The position numbers and the translations under genes were made by a program. DNA of 64,000 bases from contig NC_132914.1 in NCBI RefSeq assembly GCF_047675955.1, forward strand, positions 46,110,836 to 46,174,835, written 5' to 3'. A model generated the notes under the pieces. It ran no database searches and had not been told where the DNA came from. It saw only the letters and a program-made list of their open reading frames with translations. Below, piece by piece: positions 36,517 through 50,414 of the stretch. This DNA is from Chlorocebus sabaeus (Eukaryota > Chordata > Mammalia > Primates > Cercopithecidae). Every line of letters begins with the position of its first letter. Position 1 is the first letter of the stretch.

Positions 36517-37049
36517 TTAATTTGATTAATCAGATTGAACAGGTTGCATAGTCATTTTTGCCTGACATAGAGACAAGATGAAGACCATCACAAACTGCAG
36601 GCAGATTAGGAAGGCCTAATGTGGGGTTCGCCTGAGCAGGTCTGATTGCTAAGAACAAAGCCTGTGGCCTACTTTCTGTCCTCCTGCCCCTTCTTCTCTA
36701 TCTCTTTCCTTTTTTCTTTAATGCACCTAAAAGGAAAGTTATTTAGAATAAAATAAGTGTTAAAAGAAAAATGCAAAATTATACTTTGACTTTCTTTTTA
36801 AGATTGAAATTATTTCTTTGCAAAGTAAATTCCAGATATCATATTTTAAAAGTACTGTTGGGTAACTATAGTAACTTAGTAAATGAAATATGCAAAGCTC
36901 AAGGTTGTAAGTCTAGGGAAGACATTAGAATAAATATGCCAGCATCTTCAGATCTTATGGCTAGGACACTACTGCTTCCTTGTGGCTCAGCTTTAGAATG
37001 TCAAGTTTTGACTATTGCAAGTTTCTTCAAATCACAGGGGCTTCTTTTT
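36517..37049. other. Non-coding spacer
   Basis: No gene or nameable repeat. The open frame of about 100 codons ending at 37076 resembles nothing I know and runs into the L1 beside it. Confidence 0.4.
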
Positions 37050-37535
37050 GGGTTTGTCTTTCCTTCCAACTTTTAGGTTCAGAGGGTACCTGTGCAGGTT
37101 TGTTACGTAGGTAAATCGCATGTCACTGGAGTTTGGTGTACAAATGACTTCGTCATCCAGGTAGTGAGCATAGGACCAGACAAGCAGTTTCTCAATCCCA
37201 TCCTCCAACCTCAACTAGGCCCCGATGTCTATTGCTCTCCTCTTTTTGTCCCCATGTAGTGAATGTTTACCTCCCACTTATAAATGAGAACATGCAGGAT
37301 TTGGTTTTCTGTTCCTATATTAATTCGTTTAGGATAATGGCCACCAGCTGCATCCATGTTGCTCCAAAATCTGTGATTTCATTCTTTTTATGGTAGCGTA
37401 GTATTCTATGGTGTGTATATACCACATTTTCTTTACCCAGTCTACTGTTAATGGGCATCTAGGTTGATTCCTTGTCTTTGCTATTGTGAAAAGTGCTGCG
37501 ATGAACATATGCATGCATGTGTCTTTATGGTCAAA
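37050..37535 (-). mobile_element. L1 3' fragment, reverse
   Basis: The reverse-complement L1 3' end ('ccaacttttaggttcagagg', 'cctgtgcaggtttgttacgt') continues into the last ORF2 codons (a minus frame with MFIAALFTIAKTRNQ). About 490 bases, 5' truncated. Confidence 0.9.
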
Positions 37536-38590
37536 TCAGAGATCTGATTGCCAATTTTAAGCAGCTCACCAAAGCCATGGCTTGGAACGCAGACAGAATT
37601 GTTATAGATCTCAGAGAAATGTCAGCAGAACAGCAGTATTGGACAGAGACACAACCGTAGTCAGCCAGGTTTTTCTTTCAGATCTCCCAGGTTTGGGAGC
37701 AGAGAGGCTGAACAAAAGATTTAAATAACAAGAAAACCTGGAGTTCAGCAGCACCTAAAGATCAGTGAGCAGCTCGAGCATGATTGTACAGAAGAGCTAA
37801 CAGGCACTGGAAGTCTAGAGAACAGGCACAGATCTCTCCTGCACTGTGTAAAATTATGAAAAATGTACCCATGAGGTAAGATTTGATACATACACATAAA
37901 TGATCAAAATCTGTCATTCATTGTCTGTTCGACAGTGAATACGTTACTTCGTCTTCTATTTCTCAGTTGCCTTATTTATAGAATACTGACAATCATAATA
38001 ACTACTCAGTGAATTTTCACAATGGTTAAATAGTGATAATAATAAAAATAATAATGTGATTGAGTCCTTACCATGTGCCATATGCTATTTTAAGTGTTTT
38101 ACACTGATTTTCTCATTTCTCACAAAAAGTATAAGAGCATATAAAGCTCTTAGCCAATATTATGTCAGTAGTTTGCACTCAATAAATGATCATTTAAAAG
38201 TCTGTAAAGCTTTCTCTATATCTCAACCAAGTAGGGAAAACACATTTTTTAAGCAGCTCAGCCAACAACAGTTGTTTTCCAGGCACTGTACTGGGCCCTG
38301 GGTATATAAACATGAGTAGGAGAGAGTCTCTGCCTTTAAGACACTGACACTGTAATGAGGAATAAAGTTATACTGACAGCTCTAATGCACTGTAGTAAGT
38401 TATACTCTACCAGTGTGATACGATTGCTGTGGGAGTTCAGAGGAGGAAAAATTCAAGCTGTATCAAGTGGTCAGGGAAACAGTTACAGGTAAGATACCAT
38501 TTGACCCTGCCTTATCTAGAAAGCAAGTCTTAGAACAAGGAGTGGTAGAAGTCTTCCCAGCAGAGGAACCAGTTTAGTAAAGGAAGAGAG
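37536..38590 (-). repeat. Spacer with a reverse MIR fragment
   Basis: About 38035-38125 resembles reverse MIR ('accatgtgccatatgctatt', 'ttttacactgattttctcat'). The remainder, including 37536-38030, is unassigned. Confidence 0.5.
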
Positions 38591-38828
38591 ATGTGAACAG
38601 GTAGCATTTGAGGTTAAGATCATGGACTCTGGACCCAAACAGGGCTGAATTTGAATCCAAACTCTGCTCCTCACCTGCCGTGACCTTGGGAAAGCTATTT
38701 CTCTTTGTTTCTTTGCCTGGAAAATGGCTTTGACAATCGTTCTCTATGTTAGGTTGGTTGTGAGGATTAAATGAGATGTTCACATAACATTTAGCATATT
38801 GTCTAGCCCATTAGTGCTGTGTTATTAT
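38590..38828 (+). mobile_element. MIR SINE, forward, nearly full length
   Basis: Classic MIR layout: 'gttaagatcatggactctgg', 'tgaatttgaatccaaactct', 'tgaccttgggaaagctattt', 'ggttgtgaggattaaatgag'. It is an ancient tRNA-derived SINE, shared widely among mammals. Confidence 0.85.
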
Positions 38829-39361
38829 TAATATATTTCCCTCTGTCTAGGTTGCCATCAGTTGAAAAAAAAACTGAGCTATCTGTTAATTGTCAGCTCT
38901 TTTCTTTTTTGGCAAGCAGAATAAACCACATTAAATGCACACATCAATTGTAAGATGCAGCTGAATCTCAGAAACACCAAAGTATGAAAAGTGTGCATCT
39001 TCAAATCAAGGAAAGTATATTATCATCATTATGAGGACCAGTCTGCAAAGAATCTTTCATACGATGCTGAATATTTAGATGTGATCCTACTGTTAAAATC
39101 TTTCCTTTCTTGGTGGTTTCTAGATACTTTGTAGCTGTTAAATCATGTATTAAGTTTAGTGTGTAGTTAGTTGTGTCTGTCTCCCCTATTAATATGTGGT
39201 CTCTGTATAGTATGTTCCCAGCACATTGTGGCCAATCCATAGACTATGAAATTAAATGGAATCAGACCCAGCTGGGGGTGGTGTAGGGTGAGAGGTGACT
39301 GTAGGGCCCCAAGCCAGAACTCAGAAGAATGAGCCATAAGCTTGGTGCCAGATGAATGCAA
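38829..39361. other. Non-coding spacer
   Basis: No gene or nameable repeat. Confidence 0.4.
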
Positions 39362-39640
39362 CAAGCAGTTTTGTTTGTTTCTTTGTTTCTTTGTTGAGAC
39401 AGAGTTTTGCTCTGTGGCCCAGGCTGGAGAGCAATGTCTTGATCTCAGCTCACTGCAACCTCCTCCTCCTGGGTTCAAGTGATGCTCCTGCCTCAGCCTC
39501 CTGAGTAGCTGGGATTACAGGCGCCTGCCACCACGCCTGGCTAATTTTTGTATTTTTAGTAGAGACGGAGTTTCACCATGTTGGTCAGGCTGGTCTTGAA
39601 CTCCTGACCTCGTGATCTGCCTGCCTCAGCCTCCCAAAGT
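39362..39640 (-). mobile_element. Alu, reverse, lacking its first ~30 bases
   Basis: A TTTG/TTTC-rich tail (about 39370-39394) is followed by reverse Alu, but the element stops at 'gcctcccaaagtg'. The normal terminal 'ctgggattacaggcgtgagc' portion is missing and different sequence follows, so it is 5' truncated or cut by deletion. Confidence 0.93.
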
Positions 39641-41655
39641 GGACTTACTGTAGTCCCGGGCTTCAGCCAGGGACAACTGTTCTGATGGTGTTTGGCCCCT
39701 CCAAGCCTGTCTCTAGTGGGACAGGGAAGTTGGCTTCGGTGCCCAGAAGCTGTGAGCCTCTCCAGTCTGCTGCCTCCTTGACTTTGGCTCTTCGTTCCGT
39801 GTGGCATTCTCTACCTCCACAATGACACTGAAATTGTGTCGCATGGGAGAAGCAGCTGTGAGCCCATTGAGCATCATTAGCCAGAGAACAGGATGACTGG
39901 GGAGTGATGTTCTGCCTGTTCTGGTATTCCAGGGTCTCCTTACTGCAAGTCAGCTCTTGTCTCTTCAGGCCCCAGCAGCTTCTCCCTCCTCTGACAGATC
40001 ACAGAAAGCTTAGTTGACAGGAGTTTGCTGAGGCAGGTCCCCCGTGTCCCAGCCCTGAAACAATTGCTGAAGGCAAGGATGGCCTGTGCTTTACTTCCCT
40101 CACCTACAGACTTTTGAAGAAACTAGCCAGACGCCCACCTTGTTTTCAGCTTCCTCTCAGCAGAAATATCAGAAATGCGGAAAAGGAGGCAGGTGCCCTT
40201 GAGGCTTTCCTAGTGAGCTCCAGCCTGGTCTGCTGGAGTCAATTAAATGCACAAACTGCCCTTGGCCTCATTCACTGCCACTGCTCAGCAGCTAGCAGGG
40301 AGAATATTCTGGATTTAGAGAATATTTGTTGACTGGTACAGGAGAGGGATCTGAACAGTCAAAACTCTGAGCTATATGCATTGAAAACACATAACTCAAT
40401 ATTTGAGTTAAACATACATGGAATTTTATTGTTGGGGTGTGGACAGAATAGGCTCCTCTTTCCCGTAACTGTTCACATCACCTTTCTACTGCTGTATTGT
40501 TATAACAACCACCACTCTGTTGACCTCCATACCGGATTCACATAGTCATTTACTGCATGGCTCACCCAAACGTTACTGTTAACTGCAAAGAAGCTTCTCA
40601 AGGACAGCAACCAGTCTCCTCCAGTTATTTTATTCCCAACTTGTATCTTAGTGTTCAAGACATTGGTGCTTAATAAATGTTTTCAAAATACTAGTGTTAC
40701 CATCAACATCGTGATCTCTAGTCATTATTGTTTTGTTCCTGACACCTGCTCCACAGAGGATACCTTGATTGTTCTTTTTTTTTTTAAACCACACTCATAC
40801 CTCATCCTGATGGTACCTCACTTCTTATTTTGGGAAGACTGAAACACTTAAGCATGCATGAGCAGTCATGGGCCTCTAGTCTTCATTGAAACGTAACTAT
40901 TTTATTTAGGTTTTCAGAGATTTTAAGCATTTTAATAGAACTTATCAAATATTTTCTCTCATCTTTGCCGCCCATCTTTGCCGTCCAGTTTTTCAAGCGG
41001 ATGTCCGAGCATGCTGACATCCTTTCCTACCCATCAGTTCCTTTTTTGAACCTCACTTCCTCCTGTAAGCTGGCGTCCATCTGTCCTCCTCTTCAGGAAT
41101 CATACACTTTTTCTGCACCAAAATCTTCTTGATAAATCGTAACTACCCCTTTCTCCTTTGATTTCTTTACTGGCTTAAATATTATGAAATTGCACTTTCC
41201 TAGCTCTCCCTCATCCTTCCCATAACCGTTTTCCTCTGCTTGATAGGTCCTGCTATCTCAGTGGTAGAAGACTCAAGCCAGGACTTTTGGAGCTTGTAGG
41301 TGCTGAGGTCATCAGGAATGCTTTCACCAATATTCCAGTCCTCTATCTGAGCACATGGTGAGATAGAACTTCTCAGCTGCCTCAAGGTCAGTGTAGCTAA
41401 ATATCCAGTTTGGGCCAATGGAAAGTGAGTGGTGGTGATGTTCAAGGCAAAAGTTTTTAAAACAGTGCATGATTCATCATGTTTCTTTTTCCGTATCTCA
41501 ACAATAGCTGAAGCATGAAGGAGGAAGCTCCCTCGGCCTGGTTACCTGGGTGAGGATGACACAGAGCAAAGCCCTTCCTCCAAGCCCATCTAGAGAGCAC
41601 ACGTCATGTGAGTAAAAAAATAAACTGTTCCGATTTTAGGTCACTGGAGTTTAAA
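39641..41655. other. Repeat-poor, relatively GC-rich block with no recognised gene
   Basis: About 39641-40340 is clearly more GC-rich than its surroundings and has no repeat signature I can name. Frames at 39556-39807 (-) and 40114-40332 (+) resemble no known protein. 40340-41655 is ordinary AT-rich spacer. Confidence 0.4.
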
Positions 41656-41659
41656 GGTT

Positions 41660-42240
41660 GTGTCAGGGATTCCCAAGACCATTCTCAGGCTCAGTTATTC
41701 TCTAGAAAGATTCACATGACTCAGAAACCATCGTAATTACAGTTGCGGTTTATTACAAGGAAAGGGTACAAATTGAAATGAGCAAAGGGAAAGGGCACAT
41801 CTAGCAAAATCCAGGAGAAACCAGGTGCAAGTTTCCAGGTGTCCTTGTCCAGCAGACTCACACAGGAGTACTCTGAATTCTCCCGGCAGTGATGTGTGGC
41901 AACATGTAAAATACTACCAAACAGGGAAGCTCACCTAAGCCTTGAGGTCTAGACTTTTTATTGGAGGTCAGTCCCATAGGCATGTGCATATGAATGACCT
42001 CAGTTACTCAGACTCAAGTCCCCTCCAGATCAAAAAGAGGCATTCACCATAAAGATAAACTTGTGTGGTCAAACTGGTACAGCATGGCCCAAAGCCTCAG
42101 ATGTGCAAAAACACTCTTATCCGGCAGAATGTTCCAAGGGTTTAGGAGTTATCTTTAAGGAGCAATCCAAGGACCAATCCTGAAGACAAGCCTTTCTTTG
42201 GAATATGCAGAGTATGAAAAACCTAGGCCTACAAAGTTTA
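41660..42240 (-). repeat. LTR-like repeat, reverse, family not assigned
   Basis: Phrases such as 'gattcccaagaccattctca', 'gcggtttattacaaggaaag', 'gaaaccaggtgcaagtttcc' and 'gggaagctcacctaagcctt' resemble a mammalian ERV-type LTR in reverse. No coding sequence. Boundaries and family are uncertain. Confidence 0.45.
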
Positions 42241-43962
42241 TTCTTTCCTACCCAGGGAGTTGATTTTGGAGGTCATACAGTCTCTTCTGATTGTTATAGA
42301 AACCCAAGTCATTTCCAGTTTTGAAACACTCATTATACTAAAAAATGAAGAGATGTCCAAACAAAACTATAAAGGAAGGTGAAATAATGTAAATATTTAC
42401 ATTTAGTAAAATGAAACTTTAGAAATAAGGCTTTGGGAGACATATAAACACGGAAGAAATTTATTAGCTGGAAATCTACACTGTAAGAAATCTTAGGGAG
42501 AGTCCTTCAGGAAGAAGGAAAATGACACCAGATGGAAATCCGGATCTACACAAAGAAGTGAAGAGCCCCACACATGATACTTATAAAGGCAATTACAAAA
42601 GACTTGGTATTCCTTTAAAAATATTTTTATTTTAATGATAATTGACTATTTAAAGAGAAAATAATAATATATTTTGGGGTTTATGCCATATGACGACAAT
42701 AATAGCACAAAGGCTGTTGGGATAAATGGAAGCATATTGTTGTAATATTTTTACATTATAAATAAAGTAATACATGTCACTTGAAGGTAGACTCTAATAA
42801 GTCAAAGATATAAACTATAAACCATAAAGCAGCCTCTAAAGTAACACAAAAGTAGTTATACCTAATAACCCAACAAAGGAGATCAAATGGTATCACAAAA
42901 ATACTCACACAAAGACGCAGGAAAAACAGGAACAAGGGAACAAAGAACAGCTTAGACAAATAGAAAACCAAGAGTGAAATGAGAGTCAAAAACCCAAATG
43001 TCAACTAAATATCTCAATTAGAGAACAGAGATAACAAGATTTGATTTTTTAAAAAGAAAGAAACCTAACTGTATGCTGCCTCATAAGAAACCCACTTTAA
43101 ATATAATACCACAAAGATGTCAAAAGAAAAGTATGAAAAAGATATTCCGTGCTGACACTAATCAAAATAAAGTTGGAGTGACTTTATTAATATCAGAGGA
43201 AGTAGATTCAGGAGCAAAGAAAATTACCAGGGCTAAAGAAGTTCATCTCATAATGATAAAAGGGTCAATTCATAAAAAGAACATCTGTGCATCTGACAAA
43301 ATATATGTCACAAAGACAGAGAACTAAGGAGAAATAGATGAATGCATAATTTTAGTTGCAGATTTAAATACCCCCTCAATAATTGATACAAGTAGACCAA
43401 AATTCAGTAAGTGAATAGAAGACATGAAAAACACTATGAATCAACTTGACATAACTGAAATTTATGTAATGTTCTACGCAGCAACAGCATAATACACATT
43501 CTTTTCAAGTATACATGGAATATTTTCCAAGAGACACCACATTCTGGGCTGTAAACCATGTCTCAATAAAATTTTTTAAATTCAAGTCATAAAAGTACTT
43601 TATCTGATTATTAAGCAATTAAATTATAAATCATTGGCAAAAAGATATCTGGAAAAATCTTCAAAATTTGGAAACTAACATACATCTCAATAATTTAAAG
43701 GTCAAAGAAGAAATCCAAAAGGAAAATTAGAAGGCATTTTGAACTAGATACAAATGGAAACAATATTTTAAAACTTGTGGGATGCAGCTAAGTCCCACAA
43801 ATTTCCCACCAGTTTAGAGGGAAATGTGTAGGATTAAATGTCTGCATAAGAAATTAAAGGCCTAAATTAAAAAGGTCAGTGCTTCTACTGTAAGAAGCTA
43901 GCAAAGTAAGATCCAATAAACCAAAGTAAGCAGAAGAAATAAGAAATATAAAAATTATAACA

Positions 43963-44279
43963 GGCCGGGCGCGGTGACTCAAGCCTGTAATCCCAGCACT
44001 TTGGGAGGCCGAGACGGGTGGATCACGAGATCAGGAGATCGAGACCATCCTGGCTAACACAATGAAACCCCATCTCTACTAAAAAATACAACAACAACAA
44101 AAAAAACTAGCCGGGTGAGGTGGCGGATGCCTGTAGTCCCAGCTACTTGGGAGGCTGAGGCAGGAGAATGGCGTGAATCCGGGAGGTGGAGCTTGCAGTG
44201 AGCTGAGATCCGGCCACTGCACTCCAGCCTGGGCGACAGAGCAAGACTCTGTCTCAAAAAAACAAAACAAAACAAAACA
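43963..44279 (+). mobile_element. AluY of Old World monkey type (AluYR-like)
   Basis: Full-length and little diverged. It carries 'actcaagcctgtaatccc', 'ggccgagacgggtggatcac', 'ccgggtgaggtggcgg' and 'gagatccggccactgcac', a set of changes I know from cercopithecine AluYR elements rather than from human AluY. A 12-bp duplication aaaattataaca flanks it (43951-43962 and 44280-44291). The tail is (AAAAC)n-rich. Confidence 0.85.
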
Positions 44280-45628
44280 AAAATTATAACAGATATCATT
44301 GGAATAGAAAAACAAAGAGAAATTAATGAAATCAAAAGCCGATTCTTTCAGATGAATAAAACTGATAAACCTCTAAGCAGACTGATCAGAAAAAAGAGAC
44401 CGAGGGAGAGAGATGGAGAGAGAGAGAAAGGAGACACAACATTTCCAGTGTCAAGAATGAGAAAGGTGACTTTACCACGAATTGTATAGGTATGAAAAGA
44501 CTAATAAGGGAATTTTGAGAAAATATTTATTTTAATAAATTTGAAAATGGATAAGAAATTGACATATTTCTTAAAAGATACAAACTACTAAAGCTCACTC
44601 AAGAAGAAATAGATAACTTGAATAACCCTATTAAATAACTAAATTAAAGAAATAATTTCTAGTTAAAACCCATAAAGAAAAATTCAGGCCCATATGGCTT
44701 TACTAATGACTTCCATATTTAAATAATAAATAATAAACAATAAACAACAACTTCTGGAATATTAGGAGAAAGGAATACTTCTCAATTAATTTTGTGATGC
44801 CAAGATTATTATGATGCCAAAAATCAGACTATGACATCACAAGAAAAAACAGAGAGCAATATCATTCATAAACATAGATGAAAAAATTTTAATAAAATTT
44901 TATCAAGCAAATTTCATAATATATAAAGAAGATAATACATTATAACTAAGTGAGGTTTACTCTAAGAATGCAAGATTGGTTTAACATTCAAAAATTAATA
45001 TTATATATCATATTAACAGAATAAAGAAGAAAAAATCTTAATCTCAATATGTACAGAAAAAACATTTGACAAAATATAAAATCTATAATATTCCCAATGA
45101 GCAAATTTCAGCAAACTGGGAATATAAGGAGACTGGTTCAACTTGACAAAGGAGATCTACAAAAAAATCTACAGTTAACATCATACTTAATAGTAAAAGA
45201 CCAAAAGCAGTCTCTTTAGGATTTGGAACAAGGAAAGAAATCTGCTCTCACCACTTCTATTAAACACTGTATTATAGATTCTAGCCAGTACGATTAGGAC
45301 AATAAAAGAGACAAAAGGCTTCCAGACTGGAAAAGAAAAATTAAAACTGTGCTTATTCATAGACAATATGATCATCTATGTAGAATATTCATAAAACAAC
45401 TTCCAGCAGAACTAATATAATGAGTTTAGCAAGGTTACAGAATAGAAAATTCAACATACAAACTAGATGTAGATATTCAAATACTAGGAACAACTAAAAC
45501 TTAAAATTAAAGGGGAAAAATACAATTTACAATAGCATCAAGAAATATTAAATGCTTAGGTATAAATCTAACAAAAGACGTACAAGATTGTACATTGAAA
45601 ATTATGAAATACAGCTTAAAGAAGCTAA

Positions 45629-48451
45629 GGGGGATATTACCACTGACCCCACAGAAATAAATAACCATCAGAGAATATTATGAATACCTTTATGCACATA
45701 AACTAGAAAATATAGAAGAAATGGATAAATTCCTGGACCCATACACCCTCCCAAGACTGAACCAGGAAGAAATTGAATCCCTGAACAGACCAATAATGAG
45801 CTCCAAAATCGAGTCAGTAATAGATAGCCTACCAACTTTAAAAAGCCCAGGACCAGGTTGAATCACAGCTGAATTCTACCAGAGATTCAAAGAAGAGCTG
45901 GTACCAAAAAAACTATTCCAAAAAATTGAGGAGGAGGGACTCCTCTCCAATCATTCCATAAAGCCAGCATCATCCTGATACCAAAACCTGGAGGACACAC
46001 TACAAAAAAAAGAAAACTTCAGGCCAATATCCTTGATGAACATCAATACAAAAATCCTCAGCAAAATAACTGGTAAACCTAATCCAGCAGCATATCAAAA
46101 AGCTTATCCACCATGATCAAGTAGACTTCATCCCTGAGATACAAGGTTGGTTCAACATATACAAATCAACAAATGTGATTCATCAGGTAAACAGAACTAA
46201 AGACAAAAAGCACATGATTATCTCAATAGATGCAGAAAAGACTTTCTTTATAAAATTCAATCCTGTTTCATGTTTAAAACTCTCAACAAACTAGGTATTG
46301 AAGGAACATACCTCAAAATAATAAGAGCCATCTATAACAAACCCACAGCTAACATCATACTAAATAGCCAAAAGCTAGAAGCATTCCCCTTGAAAACTGG
46401 CACAAGGATACCCTCTCTCACCACTCCTATTCAACATAGTATTGGAAGTCCTGACAAGAGCAGTCAGGCAAGAGAAAGAAATAAAGGGCATCCAAATAGG
46501 TAGAGAGGAAGTCAAACGATCTTTGTTTGCAGATGACATAATCCTATATTTAGAAAACCCTATATAGTCTTGGCCCAAAAGCTCTTTCAGCTGATAATTT
46601 CAGCAACATTTCAGAATACAAAATCAATGTGCAAAAATCAGTAGCATTTCTATACACCAATAACAGCCAACCTGAGAGCCAAACGAGGAACACAATCCCA
46701 TTTAAAATTGCCACAAAAAGAATAAAATACCTAGGAATACAGCTAACCAGGGAAGTGAAAGATCTCTACAATGTGAATTACAAAATACTGCTCAAAGACA
46801 TAGAGATGACACAAACGAATGGAAAAACATTCCATGCTCATGGATAGGAAGAATCAATATTGCTAAAATGGCCATACTGCCCAAAGTAATTTACAGATTC
46901 ATTGCTATTCCTATTAAACTTCCAATGATATTCTTCACAGAATAGAAAAAAATGGTTTAAAAATTTATGTGGAACCAAAAAAGAGCCCATATAGCCAGGG
47001 CAATTCAAAGCAAAAAGAATAAAGTTGGAGGCATCACATTACCCAATTTCAAACTATACTACAGGGATATAGTAACCAAAGCAACTTGGTACTGGTACAA
47101 AAACAGACACATAGACCAATGGAACAGAATAGAGAACTCAAAACTAAGGCCACACACCTACAACTATCTGATCTTCAACAAAGCTGATAAAAACAAGCAA
47201 TGAGGAAAAGACTCCCTATTCAATAATGGTGCTGGGATAACTGGCTAGTCATATGCAGAAGATTGAAACTGAACCCCTTCCTTACACATACAAAAATTAC
47301 CTCAAGATGTATTAAAGACTTAAATGTAAAACCCAAAACTATAAAAGCCTTCTATTACAACCTACACAATACCATTCTGGACATAGGAACCAGGCAATGA
47401 TTTCATGACAAAAATCCCAAAAGTAATTGAAATCAAAGCAAAAATTGACAAATGGGATCTAATTAAACTGAAGAGCTTCTGCACAGCAAAAGAAACTATC
47501 AACAGAGTAAACAGACTACTGACAGAATGGGAGAAAATATTTGCAAACTATGCATCTGACAAACATCTAAGGCAGCATCTGTAAGGAACTTAAACAAATT
47601 TACAAGAAAACAAACAATCCCATTAAAAAGTAGGCAAGGGACATGAACAGACACGTCTCAAAAGAAGACATACATGCAGTCAAGAATTACATGAAAAAAA
47701 GCTCAACATCACTGATCATTACAGAAATGTGAATTAAAACCACAATGAGATACCATCTCATACCAGACAGAATGACTGTTATTAAAAAGTCAAAAAATAA
47801 CTGATGCTGGCAAGGTTGCAGAGAAAAAGGAATGCTTATCCACTATTGGTGGGAGTGTAAATTCATTCAACCACTGTGGAAGATGGTGTGGAGATTACTC
47901 AAAGACCTAAAAACAGAAATACCATTCAACTTAGCAATCTCATTACTGGGTATATAACCAAAGGAATATAAATTGTTCTAGTGTAAAGACATATGCATGC
48001 ATACGTTCATTGCATCACTATTCAAAATAACAAAAACATGAAATCAACCTAAACACCCATCAATGATAGACTGGATACATACACACCATGGAATACTATG
48101 CAGTCATAATAAAAGAATGAGATCATGTCCTTTGCAGTAACATAAATGCAACTGGAAGCCATTATCCTTAGCAAACTAACACAGGAACAGAAAACCAAAT
48201 TCCACATGTTCTCACTTACAAGTGGGAGCCAAATGGTGAGAACACATGCACACATAGAGGGGAACACCGCATACTGGGGCCTAACAGAGGGTGAAGGGTG
48301 GGAGGAGGGAGAGGATCAGGGAAAATAATTAATGGGTACTAGGCTTAATACCTGGGTGATGAAACAATCTGTACAGCAAACCTCCCATGACACAAGTTTA
48401 TCTACATAACAGACCTACACATGTACCCCGAACTTAAAAGTTACTTTTTAA
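45629..48451 (+). mobile_element. L1, forward, 5' truncated, inside older L1
   Basis: Starts in ORF2 ('gggggatattaccactgacc') and runs to the 3' UTR and short tail ('acttaaaagttactttttaa'). Frames at 46270-46503, 46629-46847 and 46967-47203 read ORF2, with many breaks. Flanking aaagaagctaa (45618-45628) and aaagagctaa (48452-48461) look like a target-site duplication with one lost base. Confidence 0.88.
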
Positions 48452-49265
48452 AAAGAGCTAAATAGAGATATACATTAATTCACAAAAGAGCTCAATATTA
48501 AAATGTTAAGCTGTCAGTGCCCCCCAATTTGATTTACAGATTCATTACAATTGTAATCAAAATCCCAGCAGGTCTTTATGTAGAAAATGACAAGAAGATT
48601 CTAAAATTCCCATAGAAATGTAAATTATCTAGAATAGCCAATACAATTTGAAACAGAACAAAGTCAAAGGTCTTACACTGCCTGACTTCAAGACATTATA
48701 AAGCTATAACAACTAAGACAATGCAGTATTGATATAAAGACAGAAAAATAGACAAATGGAACAGATAGAAAATCTAGAAATAGACTCATGAATATATGGT
48801 CAATTGTTTTTCAACAAAAGTACATAGGCAGTTGGGGAGAAGAGATTGTCTTTTAAAAAAATGTGCTGGAATAATTGAATATCAACAAGGGAGAACTTCT
48901 ATGATATGTTTCACACCACTTCAAAAATTAATTCAAAATGAATCATAGAACTAAAGGTAAAGTCTAAAAAATCTGAAATTATAAAACTTCTAGAAGAAAA
49001 CCTTAGAAAAATACTTTGTGACCTTGGGATAGGCAAAGATTTCTAAAAAGAAAAATTGATACATTGAGCCTTATCAAAATTAAAGATTTTCCTCTTCCTA
49101 AAAAACATACTGGCAGAAACAATTGCAATTCACATATATGATTAAGGAATTGAATGCAGAATAAACAAACACCCAAAACTTAATCTATTATTATAAAACA
49201 AGAAACTCAATTATAAAATGGGTAAAATGTTTGTTCAGACATTTCATCAAAGATGTATGGATTGC

Positions 49266-49526
49266 AACTGGATGCAGTGGCTCATGCCTGTAATTCCAAC
49301 ACTTTGGGAGGCCGAGGCGGATGGATCAACTGAGGTTGGGAGTTCGAGACCATCCTGGCCCACATGGTGAAACCCAGCTCTACTCAAAATACAAAAATTA
49401 CCCGGGCATGGTGGTAAGGAGGCTGAGGCAGGAGAATCGCTTGAACCAGGGAGGCGAAGTTTGCAGTGAGCCGAGATCAAGCCATTGCACTCCAATCTAG
49501 GCAACAAGAGCGAAATACTGCCTTAA
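49266..49526 (+). mobile_element. Alu, forward, with internal deletion
   Basis: Alu from 'actggatgcagtggctcatg' to 'gcaacaagagcgaaatac'. About 25 bases are missing in the right monomer, where 'catggtggt' joins directly to 'aaggaggctgaggc'. A (TA)n tract (about 49529-49549) replaces the A tail. Confidence 0.9.
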
Positions 49527-49963
49527 AATATATATATATATATATATATGGTTTACAAACGAAAATATGCTTAACACAATTAGTTATTAGGGAAATGCAA
49601 ATTAAAACTATGAGACAACATTACACACCTATTAGGATATTTAAAATTAGAAATAATGGCCATACCAAATTCTGGTAAAAATATAGAGCAACTGGAAATC
49701 TCATACACTGATAGTAGGAATGTAAAATGGTACTGCAACTTTGGAAAACAGTTTGATAGTTTATTAATTTTTTAAGTATACAACCCCTACCATATGTCCC
49801 AGCCATTCCACTCCTATTTACCCAAAAGAAACAAAGCATACGTCCATACAAAATTTGTGAATGGATGTTCATAACCACTTTATTTGTAATAGCCCCAAAC
49901 TGAAAATAACCAAACTGCCCATCAACAGGTAAATGGAAAAACAAATGGTAGTATAGCTACATG

Positions 49964-50414
49964 TAGTGATGTGAATGCTACCCCTCCCCAACAGATGTTC
50001 ACTCAGAACCTGTAAATGTGACTTTATTTGCAAAAATGGTCTTTGCAAATATCACTAAGTTAAGGATGTCAAGATAAGATCATCCTAGATTAGGATGGGA
50101 CCTAAGTCTAATGACAAGAGTCTTTAGAAGAGAAGGGAAAAGACACATCAGAAGAGAAGGTGATGGAAAGACAGAGGCAGAGACTGAAATGAGGCATTTA
50201 CAAGCAAAGGAACTACATGGATTGCCTGCAGCCACTAAAAGCTAAAAGAGAGGCTTGGAACCATTCTCCCTGAAAGCCTTTAGAAAAAACCAACCCTGTT
50301 GACACCTTGATTTCAGACTTCTGGCCTCCAGAACTGTGAGGGAATATATTTTTGCTGTTAAAGCCACCAATTTTGTGGTAATTTGTTATGGCAGCCCTAT
50401 GAAATGAATACACC
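49964..50414 (+). mobile_element. MLT1-like MaLR LTR inside old L1
   Basis: Contains 'tgtgactttatttgcaaaaa', 'gatcatcctagattaggatg', 'cttctggcctccagaactgt' and 'gttatggcagccctatgaaa', typical MLT1 phrases. ACATG occurs on both sides (49959-49963 and 50415-50419), the expected 5-bp duplication. The host L1 resumes at once. Confidence 0.7.
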
